A stretch of 7,793 bases of DNA, taken from positions 1-7,793 of the forward strand of contig VBHW01000107.1 of the NCBI GenBank assembly GCA_005881055.1, written 5' to 3'. The DNA is from Chloroflexota bacterium (GTDB taxonomy: Bacteria > Chloroflexota > Limnocylindria > Limnocylindrales > CSP1-4). Positions 1-6,828 of this stretch are shown piece after piece (position 1 is the first letter of the stretch; every line of letters starts with the position of its first letter). Under the pieces are notes generated by a model. It made no database searches and was not told the DNA's origin. It was given only the letters and a program-made list of their open reading frames with translations. A program made the position numbers and the translations under genes.

Positions 1-58
1 ACGGGGGCGTAGCATGGAGGCCCTGGCGTGGTCGTGGCGAGAGGAGAGCCCGCGATGA
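1..58 (+). CDS. Possible 3' end of an upstream gene, partial
   Basis: The second plus-strand frame is open from the window edge to a TGA at 56-58 and would end in ...EALAWSWREESPR. That TGA overlaps the ATG of the acyl-CoA synthetase at 55 in an ATGA arrangement, the usual signature of translational coupling inside an operon. The visible part is under 20 codons, so no family can be assigned and chance openness is quite possible. The only support is the overlap and the lack of a promoter-like gap before the next gene. Confidence 0.25.
   Translation, partial: RGRSMEALAWSWREESPR
42..46 (+). promoter_or_regulatory. Ribosome binding site deciding the acyl-CoA synthetase start
   Basis: AGGAG lies 8 nt before the ATG at 55, an ideal Shine-Dalgarno spacing. 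An in-frame GTG at 28 would extend the protein by nine residues but has no comparable upstream site and would place this element inside the coding region, so the ATG is preferred. Confidence 0.75.
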
Positions 59-1635
59 TCGTCCGGAGCACGTACCCCGACGTCGAGATCCCCGACCTGC
101 CGCTGACCGGGTTCGTCCTCGAGCACGCCGTGGAGCGAGGGGACAAGCCTGCCCTGGTGGACGGTCCGAGTGGCCGAACGCTGACCTACGCCTCGCTCGT
201 CGACTCGGTCCGCCGGATGGCCGGTGGGCTCGCCCGTCATGGCGTCCGGCAGGGAGACGTCGTCGGCCTGTTCGCTCCGAACATGCCCGAGTGGGCGGTG
301 GCGTTCCACGGGATCGCCTCGATCGGTGCCGTCGTCACGACGATCAACTCGCTCGCGACCCCGGAGGAGATCGAGCGCCAGCTGCGCGACTCGCGCTGTG
401 CCTACCTCATCACGGTGCCGTCGTTCCTCGACCGCGCGCGCGAGGCCGCCGCGTCGAACGGCCTGCGGGAGACGTTCGTCTTCGGGGAGGCCGAGGGCGC
501 CACGAGGGTCGTTGACCTGCTGGCCGAGGATGCCCAGCCACCGAAGGTCAGGATCGCCCCGGACGATCTCGTGGCCCTGCCCTACTCGAGCGGGACGACC
601 GGGTTCGCGAAGGGCGTCATGCTCAGCCATCGCAACCTCGTCGCGAACGTCCTCCAGACCGCGGCAGCCCAGGACGTCGGCGAGGACGAGACGCTCATCG
701 CGGTCCTGCCGTTCTTCCACATCTACGGGATGACGGTCATCCTCAACCTCGGCCTCCGGCGTGGGGCGACGATCGTGACCATGCCGAAGTTCGAGCTCGA
801 GCCGTTCCTCGAGACCATGGCCGTACGTCGGATCACGCGGGCGTTCCTCGTCCCGCCGATCGTGCTCGCGCTGGCCAAGCATCCCGCCGTCGACGGCTAT
901 GACCTGTCGGCGATGCGGCTGATCATGTCGGGGGCCGCGCCGCTCGACGCGGCACTGGCGACCGCGACCGCCAACCGCCTCGGCTGCCAGGTCATGCAGG
1001 GATACGGCCTGACCGAGACGAGCCCGGTGACGATCATCACCTCCGACAAGCCGGGCATGGGGCGGCCTGGCTCGATCGGCACGCTCGCGCCGAACACAAT
1101 CGCGAAGGTCGTGGACGTGGTCTCCGGTGCGGAGCTCGACGCCGGGCAGGATGGCGAGATCTGCTTCCGCGGCCCTCAGGTCATGCGCGGCTACCTGGGC
1201 AATCCGGAGGCGACCGCCCAGACGATCGACGCCGACGGGTGGCTGCACACGGGCGACATCGGGCATGTCGACGCGGACGGCTACTTCACGATCGTCGACC
1301 GCCTCAAGGAGCTGATCAAGTACAAGGGCTACCAGGTGCCGCCGGCGGAGCTCGAGGCCCTCCTCCTCAGCCACCCGGCCGTCGCCGACGCGGCGGTGAT
1401 CCCCGTCGCCGACGAAGAGGCCGGCGAGATCCCGAAGGCGTTCGTCGTCCTGCGCGACGAGACGGTCGACCCAGAGGTGCTCGTCGCGTACGTCGCCGAG
1501 CACGTCGCCCCGTTCAAGCGGATCCGCCGCATCGAGGTCATCGAGGCAATCCCCAAGTCGGCGTCGGGCAAGATCCTCCGGCGGGTCCTCGTCGAGCGGG
1601 AGCGCAACGCGCTCGCGACGGCACCGACCGCCTGA
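55..1635 (+). CDS. AMP-dependent acyl-CoA synthetase (4-coumarate/fatty-acyl-CoA ligase type)
   Basis: This 526-residue enzyme should activate a carboxylic acid with ATP to an acyl-adenylate and then transfer the acyl group to coenzyme A in the cytoplasm. All core motifs of the ANL adenylating superfamily are visible: the phosphate-binding loop YSSGTTGFAKG at about residues 177-187, HIYG at 222-225, SGAAPLD at 292-298, GYGLTE at 316-321, GWLHTGD at 395-401, the hinge DRLKELIKYKG at 415-425, and PKSASGK at 500-506 whose final Lys506 is the adenylation lysine. Length and motif wording are closest to 4-coumarate-CoA ligase-like and medium/long-chain fatty-acyl ligases. The substrate cannot be read from sequence; aromatic acids and fatty acids are both possible. 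No signal peptide is visible. It may be the last gene of an operon entering from the left edge. It reads toward the leftward cluster, from which it is separated by a shared intergenic region. Confidence 0.95.
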   Translation: MIVRSTYPDVEIPDLPLTGFVLEHAVERGDKPALVDGPSGRTLTYASLVDSVRRMAGGLARHGVRQGDVVGLFAPNMPEWAVAFHGIASIGAVVTTINSLATPEEIERQLRDSRCAYLITVPSFLDRAREAAASNGLRETFVFGEAEGATRVVDLLAEDAQPPKVRIAPDDLVALPYSSGTTGFAKGVMLSHRNLVANVLQTAAAQDVGEDETLIAVLPFFHIYGMTVILNLGLRRGATIVTMPKFELEPFLETMAVRRITRAFLVPPIVLALAKHPAVDGYDLSAMRLIMSGAAPLDAALATATANRLGCQVMQGYGLTETSPVTIITSDKPGMGRPGSIGTLAPNTIAKVVDVVSGAELDAGQDGEICFRGPQVMRGYLGNPEATAQTIDADGWLHTGDIGHVDADGYFTIVDRLKELIKYKGYQVPPAELEALLLSHPAVADAAVIPVADEEAGEIPKAFVVLRDETVDPEVLVAYVAEHVAPFKRIRRIEVIEAIPKSASGKILRRVLVERERNALATAPTA

Positions 1636-1649
1636 CGACCCGCCCCGGA

Positions 1650-1831
1650 CACAAAGAACGGAGCGGTTCCCGAGGGAACCGCTCCGGTGCTGTCCCGGTG
1701 AAGGTGCGATCCGCCGAGGCGGGACGCCTTCTGCCATCGCCACAAGGGCATCTATCACGTCGGCTGCACCGACTACCCTGACCCTACCTACCCATGACCT
1801 TGGTGCTGGGGCAGCTGGCCGCTCTCGCAGC
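1650..1831 (-). ncRNA. Candidate small RNA between the promoter-like site and the terminator
   Basis: If the promoter-like pair at 1838-1866 is real, transcription would begin near 1831 and stop at the hairpin plus T-rich tail near 1650, giving an RNA of about 180 nt. It would contain the hairpins at 1759-1773 and about 1711-1722 and a run of short G tracts. No known RNA family was recognised and no strong global fold was worked out. An alternative is that the whole stretch is just the 3' untranslated region of the cyclophilin operon. Confidence 0.2.
1659..1686 (-). terminator. Rho-independent-type terminator for the leftward operon
   Basis: CGGAGCGGTTCCC at 1659-1671 and GGGAACCGCTCCG at 1674-1686 form a perfect 13-bp inverted repeat; in RNA this is a tight hairpin with a small loop. 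On the minus strand the stem is followed immediately by TTCTTTGTG, a T-rich tail, so it best fits termination of transcription coming from the cyclophilin side. On the plus strand no T run follows, so it may stop rightward transcription from the acyl-CoA synthetase only weakly. Confidence 0.75.
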
Positions 1832-1837
1832 CCGATT

Positions 1838-1866
1838 ACTGTACCCCGTCAGTGCGAGAAAGCCAA
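1838..1866 (-). promoter_or_regulatory. Possible sigma-70-type promoter facing the terminator
   Basis: On the minus strand TTGGCT (1861-1866) and TACAGT (1838-1843) are separated by exactly 17 nt; each hexamer matches four of six consensus positions. A 7-bp inverted repeat, TCTCGCA at 1823-1829 with TGCGAGA at 1853-1859, brackets the -10 element and could be an operator or simply chance. The promoter would lie just downstream of the cyclophilin stop and point away from any protein gene. Confidence 0.3.
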
Positions 1867-1951
1867 GGGTTTCGTCACAGACTCGTGTGTAAATTCCTTA
1901 ACGTTCCTTGCGACGCGCACGAATGGGCCCATGCCAAAGGAGCACGCACGT

Positions 1952-2443
1952 TCAGGAATCGTGGATCGTCACCGCGGTCATCGCCACCGGCTCGCGGGGC
2001 AGGTCGCGCCCGTCGCGCGGCGCCGCGACGATCTTGTCGACGACGTCCATCCCCTTCGTCACGAGCCCGAAGAGCGTGTAGTTCTTGGGCAGCCGGCCGG
2101 TCAGGTCATCCGTGCAGATGAAGAACTGGCTGCCGTTCGTGTTCGGCCCGGCGTTCGCCATGGCGAGCGATCCGCGGACGTAGTCGCCCTTGATCGGCTC
2201 GTCCTCGAACCGGTAACCGGGCCCGCCGGTGCCGACCTTCCCGCGATCGAGGCTCGCCTTCTTGCCGAACTCGCCGTCGCCGCCCTGGATGACGAAACCG
2301 GGGATGACGCGATGGAAGACGACGTCGTCGTAGAAGCCCTTCTGGGCCAGGTCGCGGAAGTTGGCGACGGCCTTCGGGGCAGACTGGTCGTATAGGTCGA
2401 CCTCGATCGGGCCGAGCTCGGTGGCGATCGTGGCGCGGGTCAT
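1952..2443 (-). CDS. Cytosolic cyclophilin-type peptidyl-prolyl cis-trans isomerase
   Basis: This 163-residue single-domain protein should catalyse cis-trans isomerisation of proline peptide bonds in the cytoplasm. The cyclophilin core is clear: FHRVIPGFVIQGGD at 43-56 with the catalytic arginine at 45 (human CypA Arg55) and NTNGSQFFI at 101-109 with Gln106 and Phe108. At the CypA Trp121 and His126 positions it has Arg117 and Tyr122 within LPKNYTLFG, so weak cyclosporin binding is expected. There is no signal peptide. An AGGAG element sits 4 nt before the ATG, which supports the start. It lies 54 bp downstream of a second, lipoprotein cyclophilin and is the last gene of the leftward cluster, before the terminator at 1659-1686. 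The pair may be a duplication whose copies were sorted to different compartments (inference). Confidence 0.95.
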   Translation of the reverse strand: MTRATIATELGPIEVDLYDQSAPKAVANFRDLAQKGFYDDVVFHRVIPGFVIQGGDGEFGKKASLDRGKVGTGGPGYRFEDEPIKGDYVRGSLAMANAGPNTNGSQFFICTDDLTGRLPKNYTLFGLVTKGMDVVDKIVAAPRDGRDLPREPVAMTAVTIHDS

Positions 2444-2497
2444 GGCTCTCCTCTCGATGCGGGCCGTTGGTGGAACTTCGTGACCTGGGAACGCTGG

Positions 2498-3220
2498 CTA
2501 GGGCGTGGTGACGGCGACCTTCGTCATCGCGATTGGGTCGAGCGCGGCGTTGCCGGCCGCCTCGCCTGCGTTCGGCATGGCCGCGATCGCGTCGACCACC
2601 TCCATGCCAGACGTGACCTTGCCCATGATCGCGTAGGTGTTGTACTGGGCGAGGGCTGGGCGCGCGCCGTCGTCGAGCACGATGAAGAACTGTGAGCCTC
2701 CCGAGTGCGCCTCGGAGGTGCGGGCCATCGCCACCGTGCCGCGTCCGTACTGCGCCGTGACGGGATCGTCGTCGATCGTGTAGCCGGGGCCGCCCTGTCC
2801 GACACGTGCCCGGTCCACGTTCGGGCTGCGTCCGAACTGGCCGTCGCCGCCCTGGATCACGAAGCCGGGCACGAGCCGGTGGAACACGACGCCGTCGTAG
2901 AACCCGCACCCCGCGAGCGCGATGAAGTTGCCGACCGCCGCGGGGCCGAGATCGGCCTCGAGCTTGATGACGATCGTGCCCTTCGGCGTCGTGATCGTCG
3001 CGATCGCGGTCGAGCCCGCGGCAGCGTGTGGCGGCGCGGCCTTCGGACAGGTCGAAGCGCCGGTCGACGGGCCGCCGGCGGAGGACGCCGCGGGGGGCGG
3101 TGCCGGGCTGGAAGGGGCCGTGGGAGCCGAGGTGGCCGGCGAGCTGCATCCTGCGGCCACGAGGCCGATCGCGAGCGAGATCGCCGAGAGCGCGGCCACG
3201 ATCGGGCGGTCGGCCATCAT
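2498..3220 (-). CDS. Lipoprotein cyclophilin-type peptidyl-prolyl isomerase
   Basis: This protein of 240 residues begins with a lipoprotein signal: a short charged end, a hydrophobic stretch at about 7-23 and the lipobox-like AAGC with Cys25. A Ser/Pro/Ala-rich tether (about 26-57) follows, then a cyclophilin domain from about 70. The active-site segment FHRLVPGFVIQGGD is at 113-126 with Arg115, and GGSQFFI is at 174-180. It should be anchored outside the membrane and help fold exported proteins. The CypA Trp121 position is occupied by alanine, and the CypA Asn102 region reads MARTSE, as in many bacterial periplasmic cyclophilins. The start overlaps the HisA-like stop: ATGATG provides a 4-bp ATGA overlap (ATG at 3220) or a 1-bp overlap if the second Met (3217) is used; a GAAGG lies 7 nt before the first. 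Translational coupling to the upstream gene is likely. Longer upstream extensions in this frame are Arg-rich shadow sequence and were rejected. Confidence 0.92.
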   Translation of the reverse strand: MMADRPIVAALSAISLAIGLVAAGCSSPATSAPTAPSSPAPPPAASSAGGPSTGASTCPKAAPPHAAAGSTAIATITTPKGTIVIKLEADLGPAAVGNFIALAGCGFYDGVVFHRLVPGFVIQGGDGQFGRSPNVDRARVGQGGPGYTIDDDPVTAQYGRGTVAMARTSEAHSGGSQFFIVLDDGARPALAQYNTYAIMGKVTSGMEVVDAIAAMPNAGEAAGNAALDPIAMTKVAVTTP

Positions 3221-3927
3221 GCGGCGGCCTTCAGGGCGGCGGGATAGTCGATCGCGCCGGAGAGCAGCGCCTCGCCGAGGATGAGGCCCGAGACGCCGGC
3301 ATCGCGCAGCCGCCGCACGCCATCCAGGTCGGCGACGCCTCCGGCCACGAGGAGGTCGACGTCGTGCTGGCGGGCGAGCTCGGCGAGCCGGGCTGCGACA
3401 CCGCCCGCGTCGGGACCACCGCCATGTGAGAGCACGAGCCGGCGGACGCCGCGATGCGCGAGCTCGCCGATGAGCCCCTCGAGGGTCGGCGGCGAGGGCC
3501 GGCGCCACGGGAAGGCGGCGAAGCGCTCGGGGCGCGGGTCGATGCCTACGGCGAGCCAGTCGCCCGCCACCTCGAGGCATGCACGGAGCACCTCGGGCTC
3601 GTCGATCACCGCCATCGCGAGCACGACCCGCGTGGCCCCGGCCGCGAAGGCGAGGCGGACGTGATCGGCGGCCTCCAGCCCGCCCGCGATCTGGAGGGGC
3701 ACCGCCACGGTCGCAGCGATCCGGCCGACCGCTTCGAGGTTTGCGGGCGCGCCTGCGCGCGCACCGTCGACGTCGACCAGATGGACGACACGGGCGCCGA
3801 GGCCGACGAACCGCTCGACGATGCGTTCCGGCCGGTCCGTCGGCGCGCCGACGCCGCTGGCGACGCCGGGCCAGAACACGACGCGCGAGCGCCCTCCGGC
3901 GAGGTCGATGGCAGGGATGACGTCCAC
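3217..3927 (-). CDS. Divergent HisA-like TIM-barrel protein
   Basis: The protein (236 residues from GTG) opens with MDVIPAIDL and has the two-half barrel of HisA, the isomerase for ProFAR in histidine synthesis. Both family catalytic aspartates appear present: Asp8 in AID and Asp130 in VGID. Other hallmarks are altered. The VRLxQGD motif reads RVVFWPG; the first phosphate-binding GGGxR reads AGGLE (81-85); the GST loop reads LAMA; the TDIxRDGT loop of the second half reads SHGGGPD (167-173); the final GxAL segment is GEAL. The second-half AGG (195-197) is kept. It may therefore act on a different substrate or be a weak HisA. No other histidine gene is in view. The start is uncertain: GTG at 3927 gives the canonical HisA beginning 5 nt after the DUF885 stop, while TTG at 3936 would overlap that stop as TTGA and add three residues. 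Neither has a strong ribosome site. The stop overlaps the next gene. Confidence 0.8.
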   Translation of the reverse strand: MDVIPAIDLAGGRSRVVFWPGVASGVGAPTDRPERIVERFVGLGARVVHLVDVDGARAGAPANLEAVGRIAATVAVPLQIAGGLEAADHVRLAFAAGATRVVLAMAVIDEPEVLRACLEVAGDWLAVGIDPRPERFAAFPWRRPSPPTLEGLIGELAHRGVRRLVLSHGGGPDAGGVAARLAELARQHDVDLLVAGGVADLDGVRRLRDAGVSGLILGEALLSGAIDYPAALKAAA

Positions 3928-3932
3928 GTCGT

Positions 3933-5630
3933 TCAACGGCTCGCCGCGAGGCCCGTCCTGCCCGCGAGCAGCCGGCGGTGGAAGCTGATCGGCAGGCTGC
4001 CGCTGTCGAGCAGGCCGTCGTGGAACGCGCGCAGGCTGAATGCGTCGCCGAGCCGGCGCTCCTCGTCGGCGCGCAGCTGGAGGAGCAGCACCTTGCCGAG
4101 GAGGTAGGACAGCTGGTACGTCGGCGTGTACGTGTAGCGGTGGACCTCGGCCCGGGCGTTCGGCTCCTCGAAGCTCGTCTGCTCGACGAGCCAGGCCACG
4201 GCCTCGTCGACCGAGAGCTCGCCCCGGTGCATACGCACGTCGAGCACGATCCGGCACGCCCGCCAGATCACGTCCGTGTACATGTTCAGGCGGAAGCGCG
4301 GGGCGGTGTCGAAGCCCTGCTCCCGCATCATCTGCTCGGAATACATGCCCCAGCCCTCGACGAACTCCGGCGCGTCGGTCGTGAGCCGTGTGAGGGACGG
4401 GTGCGCCGAGCCGACCGACAGCTGCAGGTGGTGCCCGGGGTAGGCCTCGTGGATGCTCGTGTTGCTGATCGAGCTGTAGTTGTGCTCGCGCATCGCCCCC
4501 GCCGCCGCGCCGACCGACGGCGTCACGACGTAGATGCCCGATGGATCGCGGTCGAACTTGGGCGGCTCGAAGTACGCGGCGAACGGGATGACGCGGCGCA
4601 GGTAGTCGGGGGTCGCGATCACCTCGATGCGCTCGCCCGCTGGGACCGTCACGAGGTCGTGCTCGATGAGGTGCGCGCGCGCGCGAAGCATCGCGTCGCG
4701 ATAGGCGTCGAGCGCCTGGTCGAACGTCGCCGGGTGGTCCTCCTTGATCCGGTCGATGACCGTCGCCTCGACGGCGTCCGGATCGATCTCGCGGGCGGCG
4801 GCCGCTCGAGCCGCACGGGCTTCGGCGAGCTGCCCCCAGCCGATGTCGAGGATCGCGTCGGCCTCGAGCCCGTCGAAGGCGCGGAGCGCGACGAGCTCGT
4901 CGAACCGCTCGCGGCCGAGCGCCCAGTCGTCCACTCCCTTCTCGAGACTCGCGCTCAGCCACCCCGAGTAGTCCGCCACGGCTTTGGTCGCGCTCTCCAC
5001 GGCACGTTCGAGGCGCCGCACGGCGGTCGCGTCGAGCACGCGGCGTCCGGCCGCGAGGGCGTCTCCGAAGAGCGTCGGCAGCTCAGCCGCGGCGTCGATC
5101 TCGAGCTGCTGCCAGAGCCGGACCTGTGGGACGACCGCGCGAGTGCGATGCTCGTCGAGGTGCTTCGGCACGCCCTCCAGTCGTGACGCGATCGACTCGA
5201 GCCGCTCCTCGAGCGGCCCGAAGTCACGGGCGAACAGGAGGAACAGGCTCGTGCCCACGCCGTCCATCGCCGTGGATCGGCGCTCCCATGTCCGGATGAC
5301 GTCCGCGGCAAACAGCGATCGCCGAACGTTGTGGATCTCGATCTCGCGCTCGAAGGCGGCCTCGGCGGAGAGGCTCCCTGGGTCGATGGCCTCGATGGCG
5401 GTGAGGTGGTCGCGATCGTCCGCGATCTCCTGGAGCGCGGCGTCACGACTGCCGTCGCCGAGCCGACCGTCCTCGGTGTGGATGCCTGACGCCGTCGCGA
5501 GGACAGGCTCGTTCCGGAGCATGCGCCGGAAGCGGGCCTCCACGACGTCGTAGAGGCGATCGTCGAGCGGGCCGGGCACGGCCGCCGGCTCGGGGCGGGT
5601 GAGGGCGACCTCGGAGAGGCTCTGGGTCAC
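3933..5630 (-). CDS. DUF885 family metallopeptidase-like protein
   Basis: This 565-residue protein matches the DUF885 pattern: a long helical N-terminal part, then the signature HEAYPGHHLQ at 394-403, EGWGMYSEQMM at 425-435 and YTPTYQLSYLLGK at 501-513. The first element resembles a zinc-peptidase HExxH motif but with wider spacing (His394-Glu395 with histidines at 400 and 401); Glu425 or Glu432 is a candidate third metal ligand by analogy. A hydrolase acting on peptides is the usual guess for the family; the substrate is unknown. No signal peptide or membrane segment is visible, so it is probably cytosolic. The start is GTG at 5630 with a perfect AGGAGG 4 nt upstream. It follows threonine aldolase by 61 bp and is followed after 5 bp by the HisA-like gene, consistent with one transcript. 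Confidence 0.88.
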   Translation of the reverse strand: MTQSLSEVALTRPEPAAVPGPLDDRLYDVVEARFRRMLRNEPVLATASGIHTEDGRLGDGSRDAALQEIADDRDHLTAIEAIDPGSLSAEAAFEREIEIHNVRRSLFAADVIRTWERRSTAMDGVGTSLFLLFARDFGPLEERLESIASRLEGVPKHLDEHRTRAVVPQVRLWQQLEIDAAAELPTLFGDALAAGRRVLDATAVRRLERAVESATKAVADYSGWLSASLEKGVDDWALGRERFDELVALRAFDGLEADAILDIGWGQLAEARAARAAAAREIDPDAVEATVIDRIKEDHPATFDQALDAYRDAMLRARAHLIEHDLVTVPAGERIEVIATPDYLRRVIPFAAYFEPPKFDRDPSGIYVVTPSVGAAAGAMREHNYSSISNTSIHEAYPGHHLQLSVGSAHPSLTRLTTDAPEFVEGWGMYSEQMMREQGFDTAPRFRLNMYTDVIWRACRIVLDVRMHRGELSVDEAVAWLVEQTSFEEPNARAEVHRYTYTPTYQLSYLLGKVLLLQLRADEERRLGDAFSLRAFHDGLLDSGSLPISFHRRLLAGRTGLAASR

Positions 5631-5634
5631 GGTT

Positions 5635-5640
5635 CCTCCT
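5635..5640 (-). promoter_or_regulatory. Strong ribosome binding site for the DUF885 gene
   Basis: AGGAGG on the minus strand lies 4 nt before the GTG at 5630. The match is perfect though the spacing is short. It fixes the GTG start. Confidence 0.8.
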
Positions 5641-5641
5641 C

Positions 5642-5661
5642 GGCCCGGCCGCCACCGGGCC
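5642..5661 (-). promoter_or_regulatory. Hairpin just upstream of the DUF885 ribosome site
   Basis: GGCCCGG at 5642-5648 and CCGGGCC at 5655-5661 form a perfect 7-bp stem with a 6-nt loop. It stands directly before the AGGAGG in the message. No T run follows, so it is not a classical terminator; it may be an mRNA stability or processing element in the 61-bp aldolase-DUF885 gap, or chance in GC-rich DNA. Confidence 0.35.
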
Positions 5662-5691
5662 CCTCGTGCGTCGTCAGTCGATGTCGCGGCC

Positions 5692-6822
5692 CTACGGGTG
5701 TCCGGCGGCGACGGGCGATGCGCTGGATGTCGTGTCAGGGACGCTCTCGGCGAGGGCGGCTCGTACCGCCACGATCGTGGTCTCGATGTCGTCCGCCGAG
5801 ATGCCGTGGTGGGTCACGGCACGGACCTGTCCGTGGGGATATTCCACCATCAGGACGCCGCGTGCACGGAGCGCCGCGAGGAATGCCGCCCGATCGCGGT
5901 CCACCTTGAACATGACGAAGTTCGTTCGCACCCGACTTGGATCGAGGCGTCCGGGCGTCGGCTGGGCGATGTCGCCGGCAGACCCGATGCCGTCGAGGTC
6001 GGCGAGCCCCTCGGCCAGGCGGCGGGCGTTGGCGTGGTCCTCGCCGAGGCGTTCGATCATCCCGGCCGGACCGTCGCGCAGTGCGACGAGCCCGGCCGCC
6101 GCGAGCACGCCGACCTGGCGCATGCCGCCACCGACGAGCTTGCGCGCCCGCCGCGCACGCCAGATGAAGTCGCGCTTCCCGACGAGGACCGATCCGACCG
6201 GGCACGCGAGTCCCTTCGACAGGCAGAAGGTGACGCTGTCGGCCGGGCCGGAGAGGTCGGTTGGCCGGACGCCGAGCGCCACGACCGCGTTCCATAGCCG
6301 CGCGCCGTCGACGTGGAGGGGGACGCCGCGGTCGTGCGCCACGGCCGCGACCGCCGCGGTGTAGGCCGGGGTCAGCGGCTGGCCCATCGAGTGGGCGTGC
6401 GCGTTCTCGATCGTCACCAGCCCGGTGATCGGCTCGTGGACGTCGCTCGGGTCGCGGAAGGCCGCCGCGATCGCCTCCGGGTCGACGGTGCCGTCAGGGT
6501 GCTCCTGGAGCACGCGCACTCCGGCCCCGGCAACGACGGCGTACGAGGCGGCCTCGTCGGAGACGATGTGGCTCGACGCCGGCGCGATCGTCTCCTGACC
6601 GCGGGCGAGGTGCGCCATCTGCGCGACGAGATTGCCCATGGCCCCGCTCGCTACGAACAGCCCGGCTTCCTTGCCGAGGAGCTCCGCAGCGCGTTCCTGG
6701 AGCGCGTGCACGGTCGGGTCGTCGTCGAATACGTCGTCGCCGACCTCGGCGGCGGCCATCGCCCGGCGCATCTCGTCGGTCGGTTTGGTGACGGTGTCGG
6801 ACCGCAGGTCGATCGGTTCCAC
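5692..6822 (-). CDS. ltaE: Low-specificity L-threonine aldolase (PLP enzyme)
   Basis: This 376-residue fold-type I pyridoxal-phosphate enzyme should cleave L-threonine or allo-threonine to glycine and acetaldehyde in the cytoplasm. Visible family motifs are LRSDTVT at 6-12, GDDVF at 28-32, HVDGARLWNA at 170-179 with the cofactor-binding Asp172, FCLSKGL at 199-205 with the Schiff-base Lys203, GGGMRQ at 231-236, RTNFV at 299-303 and the C-terminal VRAVTHHGIS at 333-342. The start is GTG at 6822, which gives the usual family N-terminus (MEPIDLRSDT). Upstream in-frame sequence to an ATG at 6918 is Pro/Ser-rich and unlike the family. No ribosome site precedes the GTG; instead a TATACT box ends 6 nt before it, suggesting a leaderless message. 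It is the first gene of the leftward cluster. Related beta-eliminating enzymes share this fold, but the motif set favours aldolase. Confidence 0.93.
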   Translation of the reverse strand: MEPIDLRSDTVTKPTDEMRRAMAAAEVGDDVFDDDPTVHALQERAAELLGKEAGLFVASGAMGNLVAQMAHLARGQETIAPASSHIVSDEAASYAVVAGAGVRVLQEHPDGTVDPEAIAAAFRDPSDVHEPITGLVTIENAHAHSMGQPLTPAYTAAVAAVAHDRGVPLHVDGARLWNAVVALGVRPTDLSGPADSVTFCLSKGLACPVGSVLVGKRDFIWRARRARKLVGGGMRQVGVLAAAGLVALRDGPAGMIERLGEDHANARRLAEGLADLDGIGSAGDIAQPTPGRLDPSRVRTNFVMFKVDRDRAAFLAALRARGVLMVEYPHGQVRAVTHHGISADDIETTIVAVRAALAESVPDTTSSASPVAAGHP

Positions 6823-6828
6823 GGCCGG

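Larger units (their letters stand above)
1636..1951. other. Convergent intergenic region without a supported protein gene
   Basis: About 316 bp separate the two convergent genes. The left part holds a strong inverted repeat (1659-1686) and a smaller imperfect hairpin near 1711-1722. The middle carries a C-rich run at 1776-1793, which is a run of short G tracts on the minus strand (possible two-tier G-quadruplex), and a small GTCGG/CCGAC hairpin at 1759-1773. The right part is visibly less GC-rich than the genes and contains TTCCTT twice with a 10-bp period (1894 and 1904) and the 10-bp palindrome ATGGGCCCAT at 1923-1932. No tRNA, SRP RNA, RNase P or tmRNA signature was found. Confidence 0.7.

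Noticed and set aside
28..54. GTG at 28 as the acyl-CoA synthetase start
   Set aside because: The ATG at 55 has AGGAG at an 8-nt spacing and gives the N-terminus expected for the family; the GTG has no comparable site.
1690..1770. Riboswitch-like text (cobalamin CCGGTGA, fluoride GGCGATGG fragments)
   Set aside because: Only isolated words match; the other conserved boxes of these classes are missing and no target gene lies downstream.
1794..1892. Small 32-residue hydrophobic frame MTLVLGQLAALAARLL...
   Set aside because: No ribosome site, no family resemblance and only a chance-compatible length; kept out of the annotation.
3978..5186. Long plus-strand open frame opposite the DUF885 gene
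   Set aside because: It is the antisense shadow of a clear family member and has no domain motif of its own.
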